The translations under genes were made by a program, and so were the position numbers. From the NCBI GenBank assembly GCA_021018815.1, contig JAITYX010000003.1, positions 7,748,501 to 7,812,500 on the forward strand: 64,000 nt of DNA. Direction: 5' to 3'. The notes beneath the pieces were generated by a model that was given only the letters and a program-made list of their open reading frames with translations, ran no database searches and was not told the origin of the DNA. Positions 44,743 to 57,420 of this stretch are shown one piece after another (position 1 is the first letter of the stretch; every line of letters begins with the position of its first letter). The stretch comes from Talinum fruticosum. Lineage: Eukaryota; Streptophyta; Magnoliopsida; Caryophyllales; Talinaceae.

Positions 44743-45927
44743 AATTCCCCACACTTAGACTTTGGACGTTCTCATACAAAGAAATATGAGACCCGATATA
44801 ATATTACGCTTTCTTATAAAGATATATATAAAACATAAAATATATACTAGGGTTGCCTTACTTGCAAAACTAAACATTTCACTCGTCATCGAGAGAGTTT
44901 ATTATCGGTCTCACAATATCTCTTTCATTTAAGCAACAGTAAAAAATTATCCATCTTTTTCAAACATGTAAATTCCGGTCAAGAGGTCTAAAACGTTTTA
45001 GGATGGGAAAAATTAAGGTGCGAGTATGGTTATAGAGACGCTGAATCAGCAAATAATTCACTAAAAATCGATAATAAACTTTTTTTAAACTTTTTTCTGT
45101 TTTCCTTTTTTTTGTTTGTTTTTTTTTTTTAATTCCACTCAAGCACATATTCGAGGCCCATATAGGGTCTTAGAAATATAACACTCGCTGTCTCCCACTC
45201 ACCCAAATAAAGGTGCTTGGAGTTAACACTTTACTTTTTTGTTTTTTTGTTAGTATGGTTCGAGCTATTGATTGGCCCAAAAGGGGCATGACTCTCCCAG
45301 CATCGGTTACTCGCATTCATAAGGCTCAACTTGAGACCTAAACTTAAGGGAAATGGTGTCGAGCCACCAACTCCGACCCATGTTGGTAGACTAACATTTT
45401 TTTCTTTAATTAAAAGGCAAGACAAGAAAAATCAAATTTTGAATGACTCGTTCTGCTATGTTCAATAGTCCGGGTGAATGGTTTAAGTCAATTTATTGCC
45501 TCTATCACGATCATATAACATGATCAAACTAACAGAAAAATCATGATTGTCACTAATTGAAGAAGTATACGAGGATCAACTCAAACAACTCGAATAACAA
45601 TTAACATGGTTAAATTTCTCACTTACAAAGGGAAAGAAAAACTATAGACAGAAAAATTTATGTTAACCTAGCATATATTCATGTTTACGCATTTCTTCAC
45701 AAGAAAGACACTAAATTTTTTTTATTTTTCAAAAAATAAGATAAAAATAAATGCATAAAATTAAAATGCAGGATGCACTCCCCACACTTAATTCATGCAT
45801 TGTCCCTAATGCATGCAAAATAAAAATAATAAAATTGAAGTAAAAATTATAGAAACTTCCCGAAAATGTTGGGTTGCCTCCCAACCAGCGCCTTTGTTTA
45901 CCGTCTTTGGCTCAACACCTCTGCAGG
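44743..45927 (-). other. 3' non-coding region and polypurine tract of element J
   Basis: Minus strand: the polypurine-like AAGTGTGGGGAATT abuts the LTR (44743-44756). Other Athila marks are GGCGCTGGTTGGGAGGCAAC (about 45875-45894) and GGGACAATGCATGAATTAAG with TGTGGGGAG (about 45781-45815). No env-type ORF remains. Confidence 0.7.
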
Positions 45928-46503
45928 TCAAGGATCATCTACTTGCATTTCCCACACTAAACAGATCCGGTCTTCTGCATACTTGCAATTAGTGGGAAAT
46001 TTCTTTTGGAAAAGAGTAGATGTATTCTCCCTCACACTTATCTTTTTGTTCCTTTTCAATTTTAATTTGTTCGTGAATAGATCTTTAAGGAACTTAGCAT
46101 AACGAGTTTCCCGTTTCATGGTATCTAGAAGAGGAATGTTAGTTTTTGTCTTCCTAAATGTTTCTAAGATATCTTCAATTGCCTCATCTATCTTAGGAGT
46201 TGTGCTCATCAATCTACTAGGAAAAGGTGGGATAGGCTTGTGAAGATCTTTCTTATTTTTACCTATTTCCCTAGCATTAGAGGCGTTATCTTTGTTTTGG
46301 TCGAGTTCAGATTTCTTAACCTCTAATTTTTGCTCTACCTCTATGTTTTTCCTGGGTTCCTCTAATTCTTTCCCACTATTAAGTGTTTTGACACTCGCAT
46401 TTTCTTTTGGATCTTGGAAAGGTTGAGATTGCGTTTGGGCTTGTAGGTTATTGATTATGGTATCGTTGGCGGTTTGTCTCTCTTGAACCCGCTTAATAGT
46501 CAT
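45928..46503 (-). pseudogene. Athila gag-protease region ORF of element J
   Basis: Open for 191 codons. It contains PIPPFPSRL, NIPLLDTMKRETRYAKFLKD and LFTNKLKLKRN, the pattern seen before the protease in Athila polyproteins (PPFPxRL, then INIPLxEALxxxPxYAKFLKD). A charged, Q/E-rich stretch precedes it. The match stops at KKFPTNCK, where the LPxKLKDPGSFxIPC protease approach is expected, so the deletion that removed pol begins here. Confidence 0.75.
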
Positions 46504-47720
46504 TTCTAAGATTTGAAACCTAAGGTTAGTCTCCTTTTTCTGGTCATCTATCTTCTTAATGATTTGCTCCGAAAGATAATTGGTTTTGTCATGAGCAATG
46601 GATTAATCAAATTCTAGGGGTTTTCTTCAGATCCATACCTAAGGTTAGAGTAATCACTCCATTCATCACAAGTGTTCGAGAATGGGTCATGGTTCATTTG
46701 ACCTTGGTTGGAAAAAATAGCATTCACATGCCCTCTTTGTTGTGTAGGGCATGAATTAGCAACATGACCCTCTAAACGGCAAATACTAAAAACTACTACT
46801 TCTTCTCTATGGACCAATTTGTTCAACATAATAGTAATTTGGGACAATTGAGTCTCGATAAATGGACCTAAATTGAACTCATTAATATTCCTAAATTGGG
46901 TATCTCCAATTCCAAATTGTTTAATATTTTACGCCATAATATTAAACAATTATCTAGCTTGAGTCGGAGTCTTATTAAACAGGGCCCCTCCACTAGCAAC
47001 ATCTACCATATTTCTATCTATTGGTAATAAACCTTCATAAAAATATTAAATCAATAAATGCTTAGAAATTTGATGTTGGGGACAACTAGTACATAATTTA
47101 TTAAAACGCTCCCAATATTAAGAAAAAGTCTCCCCAATCATCTGTTTAATACCACAAATTTCCTTTCTAATGGACCCTATCCTAGATGCAGGAAAAAATT
47201 TCTCTAAAAATGCTTTATGAACTTCGGTCCATGTAATAAATGTTGTAGGGGTAGGTAATAAAACCAATCTTTAGTCTTATGTCTGAAGTGAAAAGGGAAA
47301 AGCTCTTAACTTAATTTGGTCTTGGGTAATTCCCTCCAATTGTATAGTGAAATATGTAATAATAAACTCATTAATATGACGATATGACAATATGGGTCCT
47401 TACCAGAGCAGTCCATGAAATTTAGGTAAAATATTTAAAAATTCGGAGTTCAATTTTAGTGGTCGATCCAATGCGGGATATAAGATAGGTAGAAGTGGTG
47501 TATCCAAGTTAGGTGCGAGCAAGTTCGTGTAAAGTAGTTATCTCAATAATTTCATAACTTACGAAATAGAATTAGAAACACTTAGTTGGCTTTCAACTGC
47601 GTCAAATGTATGCTCCTTGTCAAAATAAAAAAACACTAAAAAAACTACAAAAATAAACTATGAAGGTCACAAGAAGTAATAAAAGTAGTAAATCTAAATT
47701 AAATAAAAACTATTATTTTC
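46504..47720 (-). pseudogene. gag of element J
   Basis: Minus-strand gag remnants. A frame at 46847-46614 holds a zinc knuckle CRLEGHVANSCP whose first cysteine is Phe, then RGHVNAIFSNQGQMNHDPFS and NLRYGSEENP, typical of Athila gag. Upstream DNA (46900-47500) is degraded gag with many stops. Confidence 0.75.
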
Positions 47721-47741
47721 TTTCCTCGACAAACGGCGCCA
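47721..47741 (-). other. Primer binding site of element J (tRNA-Asp type)
   Basis: The minus strand reads TGGCGCCGTTTGTCGAGGAA five bases after the LTR end. The Athila site is TGGCGCCGTTGCCGGGGA, complementary to tRNA-Asp; the first ten bases match exactly. Confidence 0.85.
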
Positions 47742-47746
47742 AACTT

Positions 47747-49976
47747 TGTTAGCTTGTCGTACAGCAACAAATTAAACCACTACTTAAGTTTATAATAAAC
47801 AATATAGCATACGGAAGTAGGGATCGAATCCATGAGAAAAGATATAATAATATGCAAGTTTAAATCTAATTACTACTCTTTAAAACAAAACAGAAAATAT
47901 AAACTAGTAAATTAATAGCTATAAATCACATAAAATTATGCACTAATAAATAAATACTTTATACAAAATATAAAAATTATAATAACCCAAAAACATTTTT
48001 GATATTTTTTTAGAATAATTAAAACAAAAAGCTGAAGCAGAAAATAACAAATTCTAAAACAGAAAATTAAATAAGTAAAAATATGCACTAAATTAATTAC
48101 GAAAATAAGTACATAAATTACCTAGAATATTAAAACTAGTTTTCTACACCTAACTAGACCCTAAAAATATAAAAATAAAATTTAAACCCGAATTTACAAA
48201 TTTATTTAACTAAAAACCTACACTAATTAAATTCAAGAATTAAATCTGAAAAATTATCAAATTAATTCTAACAAATCTAAAATTTAATCACATCGAACTA
48301 GGACTCTATCTAAACCCTAAAACAAGATAAAACATAAAAAATAATAAAAGAAACTATTTTTAAACTAATTTCTAACAAACTGACTAAAAAATATTAAAAA
48401 TTGACAGAAAAATAATCTAAAAATTAAAATATATAAAGACTCAAAATTAAATTAAAATAAAATTACTAAACCTAACCTAAAATACTGATCTTTAGGGGGG
48501 TAATGAAATTATAATAAAAGACTATAAATTTATAAATAAAAATTGACAAACTAAAAAAAATGACTAAAAAGCAAACAAATAATTATCAAAGATATCAAAT
48601 TTATAAAAACACTTAGTATAATCTATATCCACCATGAAAATTATTATTTATCATTAACACACAAATTGATCTACCCATGAGCTAAACTGTAGAAGACAAC
48701 CACTAGCGGATCTTCCCCGTTTTTCCTTAGTTATTAGTTTACTTAGGTGTAGCCCTAATATAAACCCTACTAATATTGATAACCCTAGCAATAGCACTAG
48801 AATTTAATCAAATTAGAGCAGTAAGTATTAGAAAAATATCATCTAGCACCTAATAACCAATCTACTAGCAAATTGATTTAAGAAGGATTTACGATAATTT
48901 CCTAATTAAAAGAGATTGGTATGAGTCATCCATGATTAATTAGGGTGATACTTATGTCTAAAAGATCAAGCGATTACGTACTTAAACCCTTTCAACTATC
49001 GTATGAATTATATAAAACTAATTAGTGTGCGCTCTAATTAATTAGACATAAAATCATAAACATTAAAATCAAATTATCATAGAATCATGAATCTAATCAA
49101 TAAGACAATAAAGATCGAAACTTTGTTTCAAAATAAATAATTTAACATGATTTCAAGTAGATTATACTAAGTATAAAAAACTGCTCAAACATAATGTAAT
49201 TTAAAACACGTAATCTAAATAAAAATAGCATCTTTAATTTTAATCCAACAATAAAAATTCAATCTTTACTAGTAAAAATTACAATATTAAATAATACTAC
49301 CGATATAAATTTCTTCGGCCGCGGAACGATGACGTTGATGATGATTAGCGATGAAGTTGATGGTTGGCCTGTGATGTTGAGGATGATGAAGATGATTATG
49401 GGATGGTGATAAGGATTATGGTGAAAGTGGGGTAGATAGGCAAGCAGGAGGTGGCAAAGGGGAAAGATGAAGGCTTTGATGATTGATGATTAGCGTGAAA
49501 TTATTGTGCGTGAGATAAGGGAAGGCGAGAGAGGTTTATGAGCAGCGAGGGAGTTTGATGGGCGGCCAGTGTGAGCAAGGGATGAGCAGCGAGGGATATG
49601 CAAGTGTGTGACATGATGATGCCGAGAATGAGCCAGCGTGGGATTAAATAGCTAGTGAGGTTCTTGGTTTGGTTCCTCTTTCTTCTCATACAACTCTAAG
49701 GAGGAGTCCTAGTAGGTTTAGAAATATGATTATCTTCTCTCTCCTCTTCAAATTAAGACTTCAAAAATATAATGTCATAAAATAAATATTTTATGACACA
49801 TTATTTTATGGACCGACTTCATGTCTTTTCTTGAACGCTTGTCGGTCATCTTTTATTGTCTTCCCCACTTTATTTGATAATTACCTATAAATAGACAAAA
49901 TAGGATAAATTAGATAAAATAAACTATATAATATAATAAATAACTACTAAAAATACGTATAAAATACAACTTAACA
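47747..49976 (-). repeat. 5' LTR of element J
   Basis: Plus strand: starts TGTTAGCTTGTCGTACAGC and ends AATACAACTTAACA. It matches the 3' LTR closely apart from the MITE and scattered changes. Confidence 0.9.
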
Positions 49977-50885
49977 TCGAGTTAGTCGACTCGAAGTTGG
50001 AAAGTCGAGGAGAATTTCCTCCAAGTGCGTGGAAGAAGTTTTTTGAGATCTGTGTGGTTTTCACCAATGTGGAAAGATCAATTTTCTCTTTTAGGAGTAG
50101 GGAGAATAAATGAGCCAAGTGTAGTGGCTTTTTGTGAGTTATATCATGATATGAGATTTGTGTAAGGTTAGTGAACGTATATAGAAGAAATAAGTGAGGG
50201 GACATAGAGTTTTTACCATAATTAGGTAGAAAACCCTAACCATAATGGACTTGAGCCTTACTTATCCTCAAGTGAATGAGGGCTACACTAATGTTGTGAT
50301 GATCCGACTTAAAAGGTGAGGTTGTAATGCGACATGGCGGATGAGCGTGAATTATCCGAGAAATGTACATCATTTTTCCTTTCATATTCCACATGCATGC
50401 TTCCCAAGGCTGGTATGTGGAATGCGGATCTTTTTGCCTGTATTTCTCGAGGCTTAATGTCGTGTGTGAGCGAGTTTGTTATACGTTTTTACGTAATAAA
50501 TGGGAGTTGATCTTTGTGTATCGGCTTTCTCGCTTTCTTGCCACAAGGTTCTGCTAATAACAAAATAAGACCACAACTTTTGGGGCTTACGTAGGTCAAG
50601 GAGTATGAGATTCATGACCTTTTAGCCCCCTTGGGACTAAAAGTGTGTTAGAAGGGTGTGTTCTCCAAGGGAACTTCCCTTTGAGAAGATTGCAAGTATG
50701 ACACTTAGTCCTTGGCAGGACAAAAGTATGTAAGGATAGAGACCTCTTAGCCCCTTGGGACTAAATATGTAGTGTTCGACTTGTTAAGAAACGTCCCGTA
50801 AAAGCTTGTGGCCTTTTAGCTCATGTAGGCTAAAAGTATGAATTTACCTACAATAATGTTGTTGTTGGTCTAATGCAAACTTTAA
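49977..50885. other. Unassigned repeat DNA right of element J
   Basis: No coding signal. It continues the LTR-like DNA from 42000. From about 50570 it carries TTTTAGCCCCCTTGGGACTAA-type words (50617 and 50747) that resemble a block at 63630 near the right edge. Confidence 0.35.
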
Positions 50886-51192
50886 GCTCCCGTAGTCTTG
50901 AAAATTCATGATTCTTAGTAGGGAACATCCCATGGAAAGCACTCGCCTCTTAATCTCTAGTTAGGGGTGCCTAAGTTGGTGCCTTTGTGAGTAAGATGTT
51001 ATCTTTTAGGTCTCATAGGCTTGAAAGTGCATGATTCTCACTAGGGAACATCCCACGGAGAGTGCTACCTCCTAAGCTCTAGTTAGGAGTGCAAATTGCA
51101 ACCTTTCAACTCCTATAGGCTTGAAAATGTAAATTTTGCCGATGAATGGCAGTCTCCTAGGGATCATCCCTTTGTGGATGTAAGAACGCGAC
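50886..51192. repeat. Longer imperfect repeat units
   Basis: Two units of about 115 bp share CTTGAAAATTCATGATTCT or a variant, then TAGGGAACATCCCA and CTCTAGTTAGG-GTGC (start about 50897 and 51012). A third partial unit begins at about 51108. They grade into the 79-bp array. Confidence 0.65.
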
Positions 51193-51545
51193 TTTTTAAG
51201 CTCCCATAGGCTAATTTGTCCTTGGATGTTAATCTCCGAGGGAGAATCCCTTTGTGAAGGTAACAACATGACTTTTTAGCTCCCGTAGGCTAATTTCTCG
51301 TTCGACATCAATCACCGAGGGAGCATCCCTTCTTGAAGGAAAAAATGTGACTTTTTAGCTCTCGTAGGCTAATTTGTCATTCGACGTCAATCTCCCAGGG
51401 AGCATCCCATTGTGGAGGAAAAAATTCGACTTTTTAGCTCCCATAGGCTTATTTGTCATTGGACATCAATCTCCAACGGAAGATCTTTTTCAGGAGGTAA
51501 AAATATGACTTTTTAGCTCCCATAGGCTAATTTATTGTTGGACAT
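51193..51545. repeat. 79-80 bp tandem repeat, left part
   Basis: Units start with TTTTTAGCTCCCATAGGCTA at 51193, 51273, 51352, 51431 and 51510 (spacing 80, 79, 79, 79). Each also has GACATCAATCTCC, GGGAGCATCCC and AGGTAAAAATGTGAC words. LTR L interrupts the fifth unit at GACAT; the rest of that unit resumes at 61998. Confidence 0.88.
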
Positions 51546-52588
51546 TTAATACCCAAAAATTTAAGGTGCTTGCTTGGTAAATAATTAAATTATTAAAAGT
51601 TAAAAAAATTCAAAATTATTAAATTAAGTTGAATTATAATTTTCCGAATCGAAATTAAAACCCGAAATTTAAACCCGAGCGTGCATGAACTTAATTGAGC
51701 TTTGTAAAGCTAATTTGGGCCCAATTAAATTAAAAGAAAAAGAAAACAAAAAGGGAAAGGTTTGCTTGACAGTAGATAATGTGGAGAAGTGATGACTGGC
51801 TTTTATTGAATTTGTTGGCAAAGGAAAGAAGAGGAGCTGGAATTCGAGAGAAGGAGTCGGCAGTGAATTAAACCAAGAAGAAAAGGGGTCCAATTACACT
51901 AAACCATAAACCCCTTATGTGAAAGTAGGAAATGAAGAGAGAGAAAATGAGACTGGGAACATAAAACACCGAGGAAAAATAAATCGAAGAAGCGAGAGGA
52001 AAACAAAAAAGAAAGAAAAAGCGAGAAAATAGAGAGCGAGAGAGGGAAAAAGGATTGTGTTATTGATCTAAGACCCCACGAATTAAAGAACCTTTTGAAG
52101 TTATGGGCATAGAAGTGTCTGTCAACCAAAACCACGAATTATTTTGCTTTCACGAATTATTGACAGTATACATCCTTCGAGTCCGAGGCAAGCCTCGAGG
52201 CCACGAATTATTTTGCCTCCAAGAAATGAGCCCACGAATTATTTTGGCTCCAAAAGCTGGGTCTTTAGAGCGGAACATAAATATTCTTTCCATTCAAAAC
52301 TAAAAATACTAAAGAATTACGATATGAAGAAACGAATGATTATGCACGATGAACTAGAAAGAAAGATTCAATGATTTATGAAATGCACGATTGAACTCAA
52401 GAAGAAGAATGAGAAGAAAAACAAATCCCGATTTCATAAGAAATTAATACGATAAGAAGTAAGATATGATTTACGTGATGAGTGACTTACATGATGAATA
52501 ATTCTATGACGTGCTTGCGCAGAAGAAGAATGAAGTATGTGTTGATTGAATTCATGAGTAATTGATGTCATATTTGCCGCTTGGTAAG

Positions 52589-55290
52589 TGTAACGCCCCC
52601 AATCACCATTACTTAATAATCCCCGATTAGAGAATATGGAGTATGGTCGCAGCGGAAGTTAACGATCGGAGGCGTTACCGCCGTCCTAAGAATAGGACCA
52701 GGCTAAATAGAATGTATATAAGGAGGCTTGCTTCAATTACTTACGCTTGTAGAGGTCTCGATAAGAGTAAATATTGGTGTCCCAAAGAGTTAAATTATAC
52801 CACATCATTAAACCAACTCCCAACATGCATTTCGTCACATTTTATACATTATGCAAACCCCTGCAACGGACTATCCGAAAATATGCCATATGTAATACCT
52901 TCCAAGGGCAAACCCAAAACCCGATGTGGAGAATAATCACTCGTGAGCTTCTAGGTCCATCACGGATCGGTGATAACGATATTTCCAGCTAAGTTTTGCT
53001 TGCGGCGAGCCTCCTAGGCAATGAGTCTGTTCACACATGCTTTCCCTAAAAACAAAGACGAGTAAAGTATTTGGAAGGGTGAGTCGAAACTCGGTACGAA
53101 CATTCCTGCACTGTAAAATAACTTTGAAGAATATATTGATTGAGCGCGCACATTTCAATTCATTTTAGTTTGAAATCGGGGAGAGAATATAAGTAAAACT
53201 TGCTTGCCGGTTATTATCTCGAAAGTGGAACCCCTTGATAATTGATACGATCTTAGTAAGGTGCACACCTCCCGGGCCGACCGAGAACCCGAGTTGAAGC
53301 CGCGCGGGTTGGGCATAAGCCCCGATGATTGATAATTGATGGGCATAAGCCCCGATAATTGATGATTGAGCGGGGACCACTTGATTAGGTGGCAAAACTT
53401 GATTTGCAATTGATTCATTATTAATTATATATATATGAGAAATGTTAAGATTTGATGAAACATGTGAGTTTTCGAAAGGTACAGGCAATGAACGTACTCG
53501 AATTGAGAATATTTGTTTCTCCCCTTTTGCGAAATTTGAGTCAGCAGCCGCTCGGCAGCTGAAGTGGCCTTATTTCTGTTTAAAATGGATTTCTAGGGTT
53601 AATAATGTTTTCTTGAGTTTTAATGCTTGAGTTTGTATAAGCTTTAACAATTTATTTCATTTTCTATATTCGTATGAAGATCGATTAAACTAATGTTTGT
53701 ATCACTTAGCTTTACTGCGTTTATTGAATATAATTCATATTAATTAAAGAAGTTGATTAGGCTAACTAGGTATTCGATGATTTTGGTGTAATTCAATTTG
53801 TTAGCGGCTTTGGATTGAAAATAGTATATATAAATATACATGCCCAAACACTTATTTTTAATTCATTCCTCACTTATCGAATTTAAGCCCATAGCTAAGC
53901 GATTATTCAGTCTAATGACGCCTTTCCATAGGTAGGCCTTATAATTACCCAAATTGCTCAAAATTTCATTCATATACCAACTTAAGGTCATGAGCCTTAT
54001 TCTCACAATAACATTCACATTCACAATCGCAATTAGGCAACCTAATACTCAATTATTTTCCATGCATGTATACTTGTACATTATCGAATTTCAACTTCTA
54101 CGCACACCTTCTCCTTCGTTTGCTCAATCATTTCCAAAACGTAATAGTTCCACCAAATTGTTCCATTCGCTGATAAACCTCCTCAATCTCATTTGTCAAT
54201 TCATAATTTCCCAAAAAGAATCACATTTATTCACATTCGTGCAATCAATTCACCACAACACCAAACCTAAATCCTCCACACTAATTCGAATTTTCCCCAA
54301 ATTAATCTTTAAGTTTACTACACAAACATGTCTATAAATCCGATAATTCAATTTCACAACTACAACAACCGAGTAAATGACAAACTGTAATAATTTAGGG
54401 TTTGAGGTTTTACCTTCGAATTCACGGAGGAGGAGTCAAGGAGAGGATTTTGGGGTGCTCGGTTGCTCCGGCTGAGCGTGGGGCAGCACCGGCGTCGAGC
54501 TCGACGGCCGTGCTGCGGGTGGTGGTTGGCGGCAGAATGGGTTGCCGCGGTGGGGAGGCAGGGCAACTGCCCGTGCGCGAGCGACAGCGAAAGAGAGGGA
54601 GAGCGGTGGCGAGTGAGGTGTCGAGCGTCTCCCCGACGTCGCCGGCGTCGGCTTCGGCCGGTGTTGGAGGCGCCCGATGGCCGAGAGCGAGCCACGAGAC
54701 GGAGGCGAGAGGAAAGAGCGAGGCGCGCGAGGAGAGAGAGCCATCGCGCGAGAGTGTGAGAGGCGCTGCCGGCGGCGCCTAGCGCCGGCCTCGGCCGGCG
54801 TTAGTGGCGTCCGGCGGCCAGGCCGTGAGCCGGCCACAACAGAGCGAGAGGCGAGAGGGGGATGAAGGAGGGAACCAGAGGAAGCGGGGAAAGGGAAGAA
54901 CGAAGGAACACGGGAGAGAGAGGATGAGCTCGAACCTTTTTTAAGTCTGTCTAACATATTCCAGAGAATTCTTTCTCTGGATTTTTCTTTAGAAAAATCT
55001 AATTTCGTCATTTTATTATTTTGATTTATTCCCTTATTTACTTATTTTGATTTCTTTTATTGTTACTTTTAATTTTGTTTTTAATAACGATGTTCACAAA
55101 TTAAAATCTTATTATGAGATTTTTATTAGGGCCACTTCGTCGCCTTAGCTGCATAACATACGAGATAAAAATAGTTTAAATATAAGATATCGAATTGAAG
55201 TGCACGCGCTCAATTATATAAATAGTGTAATTAGTAAAATAAATAATGTGATTTAAAATAAATAATGTGATTTAGGGTCGGGTTGTTACG
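52589..55290 (-). repeat. 3' LTR of element K
   Basis: The minus strand starts (T/C)GTAACAACCCGACCC at 55290 and ends GGGGGCGTTACA at 52589. It contains ATTTATATAATT (about 55209-55220, minus) as a candidate TATA box, a GC-rich island (54430-54920) and AT-rich DNA. Open frames inside, including one of 127 codons at 53954-54337, are repeated in the other LTR and have no known domain. Confidence 0.9.
54430..54920 (-). other. GC-rich island in the K 3' LTR
   Basis: CpG-dense block (GCCGGCGGCG, CGCCGGCCTCGGCCGGCG words) beginning about 370 bp into the LTR, with long frames on both strands because of high GC. The minus strand ends it with AATTCGAAG followed by GTAAAACC, which resembles a splice donor. 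Confidence 0.5.
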
Positions 55291-55640
55291 AGTCTTCCCC
55301 CTTAAAATAAGTTTCGTCCTCGAAACTTGAGCCTTCTGCAATGAGGTTTGAAAACTTAACTTAAAATAAGTGGGGGTATTAGTTTCTCGGGTATTCCTCG
55401 GTTTCCCCATGTGGCTTCCCGAGGATGTATGGTTAGTCCATAGTACTTTCCCCCAAGGACATGCTTTTATTGCAGAATTTCCTGACCTTGTAATCCCAAT
55501 AATTGCACTCGAAATTTTTTTTTTTAATTTTTATATATTAAATTTTTCAATAATTTCTAGTAGCTCTGTCACAATCTCATGGTTTGGAATTGGTGTATGC
55601 CGTCCGAGCTGCTAGATATGGAAAAGGTTATTCTTATATT
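55291..55640 (-). pseudogene. Polypurine tract and 3' end of pol of element K
   Basis: Minus strand: TCAAGTTTCGAGGACGAAAC, then TTATTTTAAGGGGGAAGACT up to the LTR. This is the typical Ty3 end (a TTTCGAGGACGAAA-type coding end followed by a G-rich polypurine tract). No open frame remains. Confidence 0.75.
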
Positions 55641-56620
55641 TGGGTTTAGATGAAATAGCTATATATACATAAGCTATTGGCTTGTACTTCTTTATAACCT
55701 CATATAGCCCAATATACCCAGGACTTGACTTTTCTTAACTTTGAATCTTTGACCCCTTTTTCGGTGGGGACATACTTTCAAAAACACTTTTATCTACATA
55801 ACTTCTTGTCATTGTAAATCTTTTTGACGTGGTCTTAAATTTTGCTAGTCTTTTCGGTTGTTCCTTAGGTCCATTCAGGCTCGTAATCAAGGCGTCGTTC
55901 GACTCACCTCAACATAATGAGGTTCCGTATTTCCTCCGATATAATGCCTCAAATGGAGTGATTTTAACGATGACTTGATAATTGTATTATAGGAGAAGTC
56001 CACCAAAGATAAATCAGGTTTCCTTTTTCCTTAAAAGTCGAATGTACGTGCTCTCGGTATATCTTCTCATATTTAATTATCTCTTTTCGTGGGCCTTACT
56101 TGTTCCTAGACAGTTTGGTCGCAAAAGGTTGCTATAGAGCTACCGAAAACACATTTGAAGCCTGTTATCACTATCGGATATAATGTTCTTAGGTATTCCC
56201 ATGTAACCTAACGACTTCTTTAGTGTATAGGTGTGTCGAGTATCTCCGCATTCTATATGTCATGTGTTGGTACAAAATCTGCAGATTTCATAAATTGATC
56301 AACAATCGCTCAAACATTTTTCGTTGAAGCAATAATAGGTAATCTTATGGCAACGTTCATTGAAATTGAATCTCATCTCCATGTAGAAATCTCCAAAGAT
56401 CTCAATTCAATTCACCACGAACATTGATACCTCTTTTCATATTGTACTCTCCAACGTTCGGTTTTAACCATTTGATAAGTGGAACACTTATCTACGGATT
56501 CTGTAATATCCTTTTCACATTACTCCCCAAAAACATTGTTTCAAGTCTTTATACCGCTTGTTCCTCTTAGATGTACCAAATATCGTGGATTATGTGCTTC
56601 CTCAAGAGTTTCCTTTTCAA
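55641..56620 (-). pseudogene. Integrase of element K
   Basis: Minus strand, in changing frames: zinc region AHNPRYLVHLRGTSGIKT and DITESVDKCSTYQMVKTE (the second cysteine of CxxC is Tyr), then VVDQFMKSADFVP-like, EVVRLHGNT and SDSD-type blocks of the core (56170-56330), and far downstream SPGYIGLYEVIKKYKPIAY (about 55660-55730), which matches the SPRYIGPFEI block near the integrase C-terminus. Large parts of the core are missing. Confidence 0.75.
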
Positions 56621-56879
56621 TTTCTCTTTCTTCAATAAACAAAATTGATTCTAAAACCTTAAGGTTCCACCCTCGCGTATTCCTTGAAACCATGAGATTT
56701 TTCCTTTTATATCTTTCTTGATCCTTTCCATCCCGACATCATCATTTTGGCCTAACTGAATACCCTTCATGGTTATATATATATTATACCTCTATCGCAG
56801 CTAGGAACCCATTCATTTGTCCATGCGAGACCGACTCAATACTTATAGTGTGGAGGTTTCATATAACCACAAGCTAAGT
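56621..56879 (-). other. Degraded pol DNA of element K between integrase and RT blocks
   Basis: Stop-rich minus-strand DNA where RNase H would be expected. I cannot recognise RNase H motifs. Confidence 0.4.
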
Positions 56880-57420
56880 TGTCATTATTACATTCAACTT
56901 GTGTTTTGTCTCCGTACTCCACGCATTTGCCACTATTCACAACTGCTCGTCATATTCTCTCTTATGTTTAGAGTATATAAGAATATCATCAAAAACCACC
57001 ACCACACATTTACCTAGATAAGTCCTCAAAATCCTATTCATGAGATCCATGAATGCAACGGATACCTTGGTAAATCCTCTAGGCATCCCGTAAATTCGTA
57101 GGGTCCCTATTTAATTCTATAGGCAGCTTTGGGAATATCTTTCCGGTTAATTCAAAGTTGATAAAATATGCTAACTCCTCATATCCGATCAACAAATCAT
57201 TAATTCGAGGTAGCGGATACTTATTCTCGACAGACCCTTTTGTAGTAATTTACTAACCCAAGAGCACTCCTCCTCTACGTGACATTAGTTGGTCCGGATC
57301 ACCCCGTTATCTGCGTTTACCTTATAAGGATCGACCTTAATCTCTTCTTTAGAAGCAACATGCCTAAAATGTCTCTTCCTCTAGCCATAATTCACCTCTT
57401 TGCGATTTGGCAACATTTTC
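56880..57420 (-). pseudogene. Reverse transcriptase of element K, blocks in swapped order
   Basis: In transcription order, the first block (57415-57236) is the segment that normally follows the catalytic core: GELWLEEETF, HVASKEEIKVDPYKV and SALGLVNYYKR. The second block (57235-56880) is the core: ENKYPLPRINDLL, then AFMDLMNRILRTYLGKCVVV and FDDILIYS, with the two catalytic aspartates at 56985-56990. In intact Ty3 elements the core comes first. Frameshifts and stops are numerous. Confidence 0.75.

Larger units (their letters stand above)
42001..49976 (-). mobile_element. Element J: Athila-type Ty3/gypsy element lacking pol
   Basis: Minus orientation: 5' LTR 47747-49976, tRNA-Asp-type primer site, gag and a gag-protease ORF, Athila 3' region, polypurine tract, 3' LTR 42001-44742. 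Flanks TAGAG (41996-42000) and TCGAG (49977-49981) are a TSD with one mismatch. The interior is only 3.0 kb: RT, RNase H and integrase are absent. It would need enzymes from another element to move (inference). Confidence 0.85.

Noticed and set aside
51193..51545. CRISPR-like regular repeat
   Set aside because: The repeat covers the whole 79-80 bp period without unique spacers, and the DNA is clearly plant nuclear.
53954..54337. 127-codon frame repeated at 60023-60406
   Set aside because: Its presence in both places is explained by the two LTRs of K. AT-rich composition, no domain and no promoter context support calling it non-coding.
54402..55011. Frames of up to 191 codons in the K LTRs
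   Set aside because: Same GC effect; the frames differ between the two LTR copies because of small indels, which argues against selection for coding.
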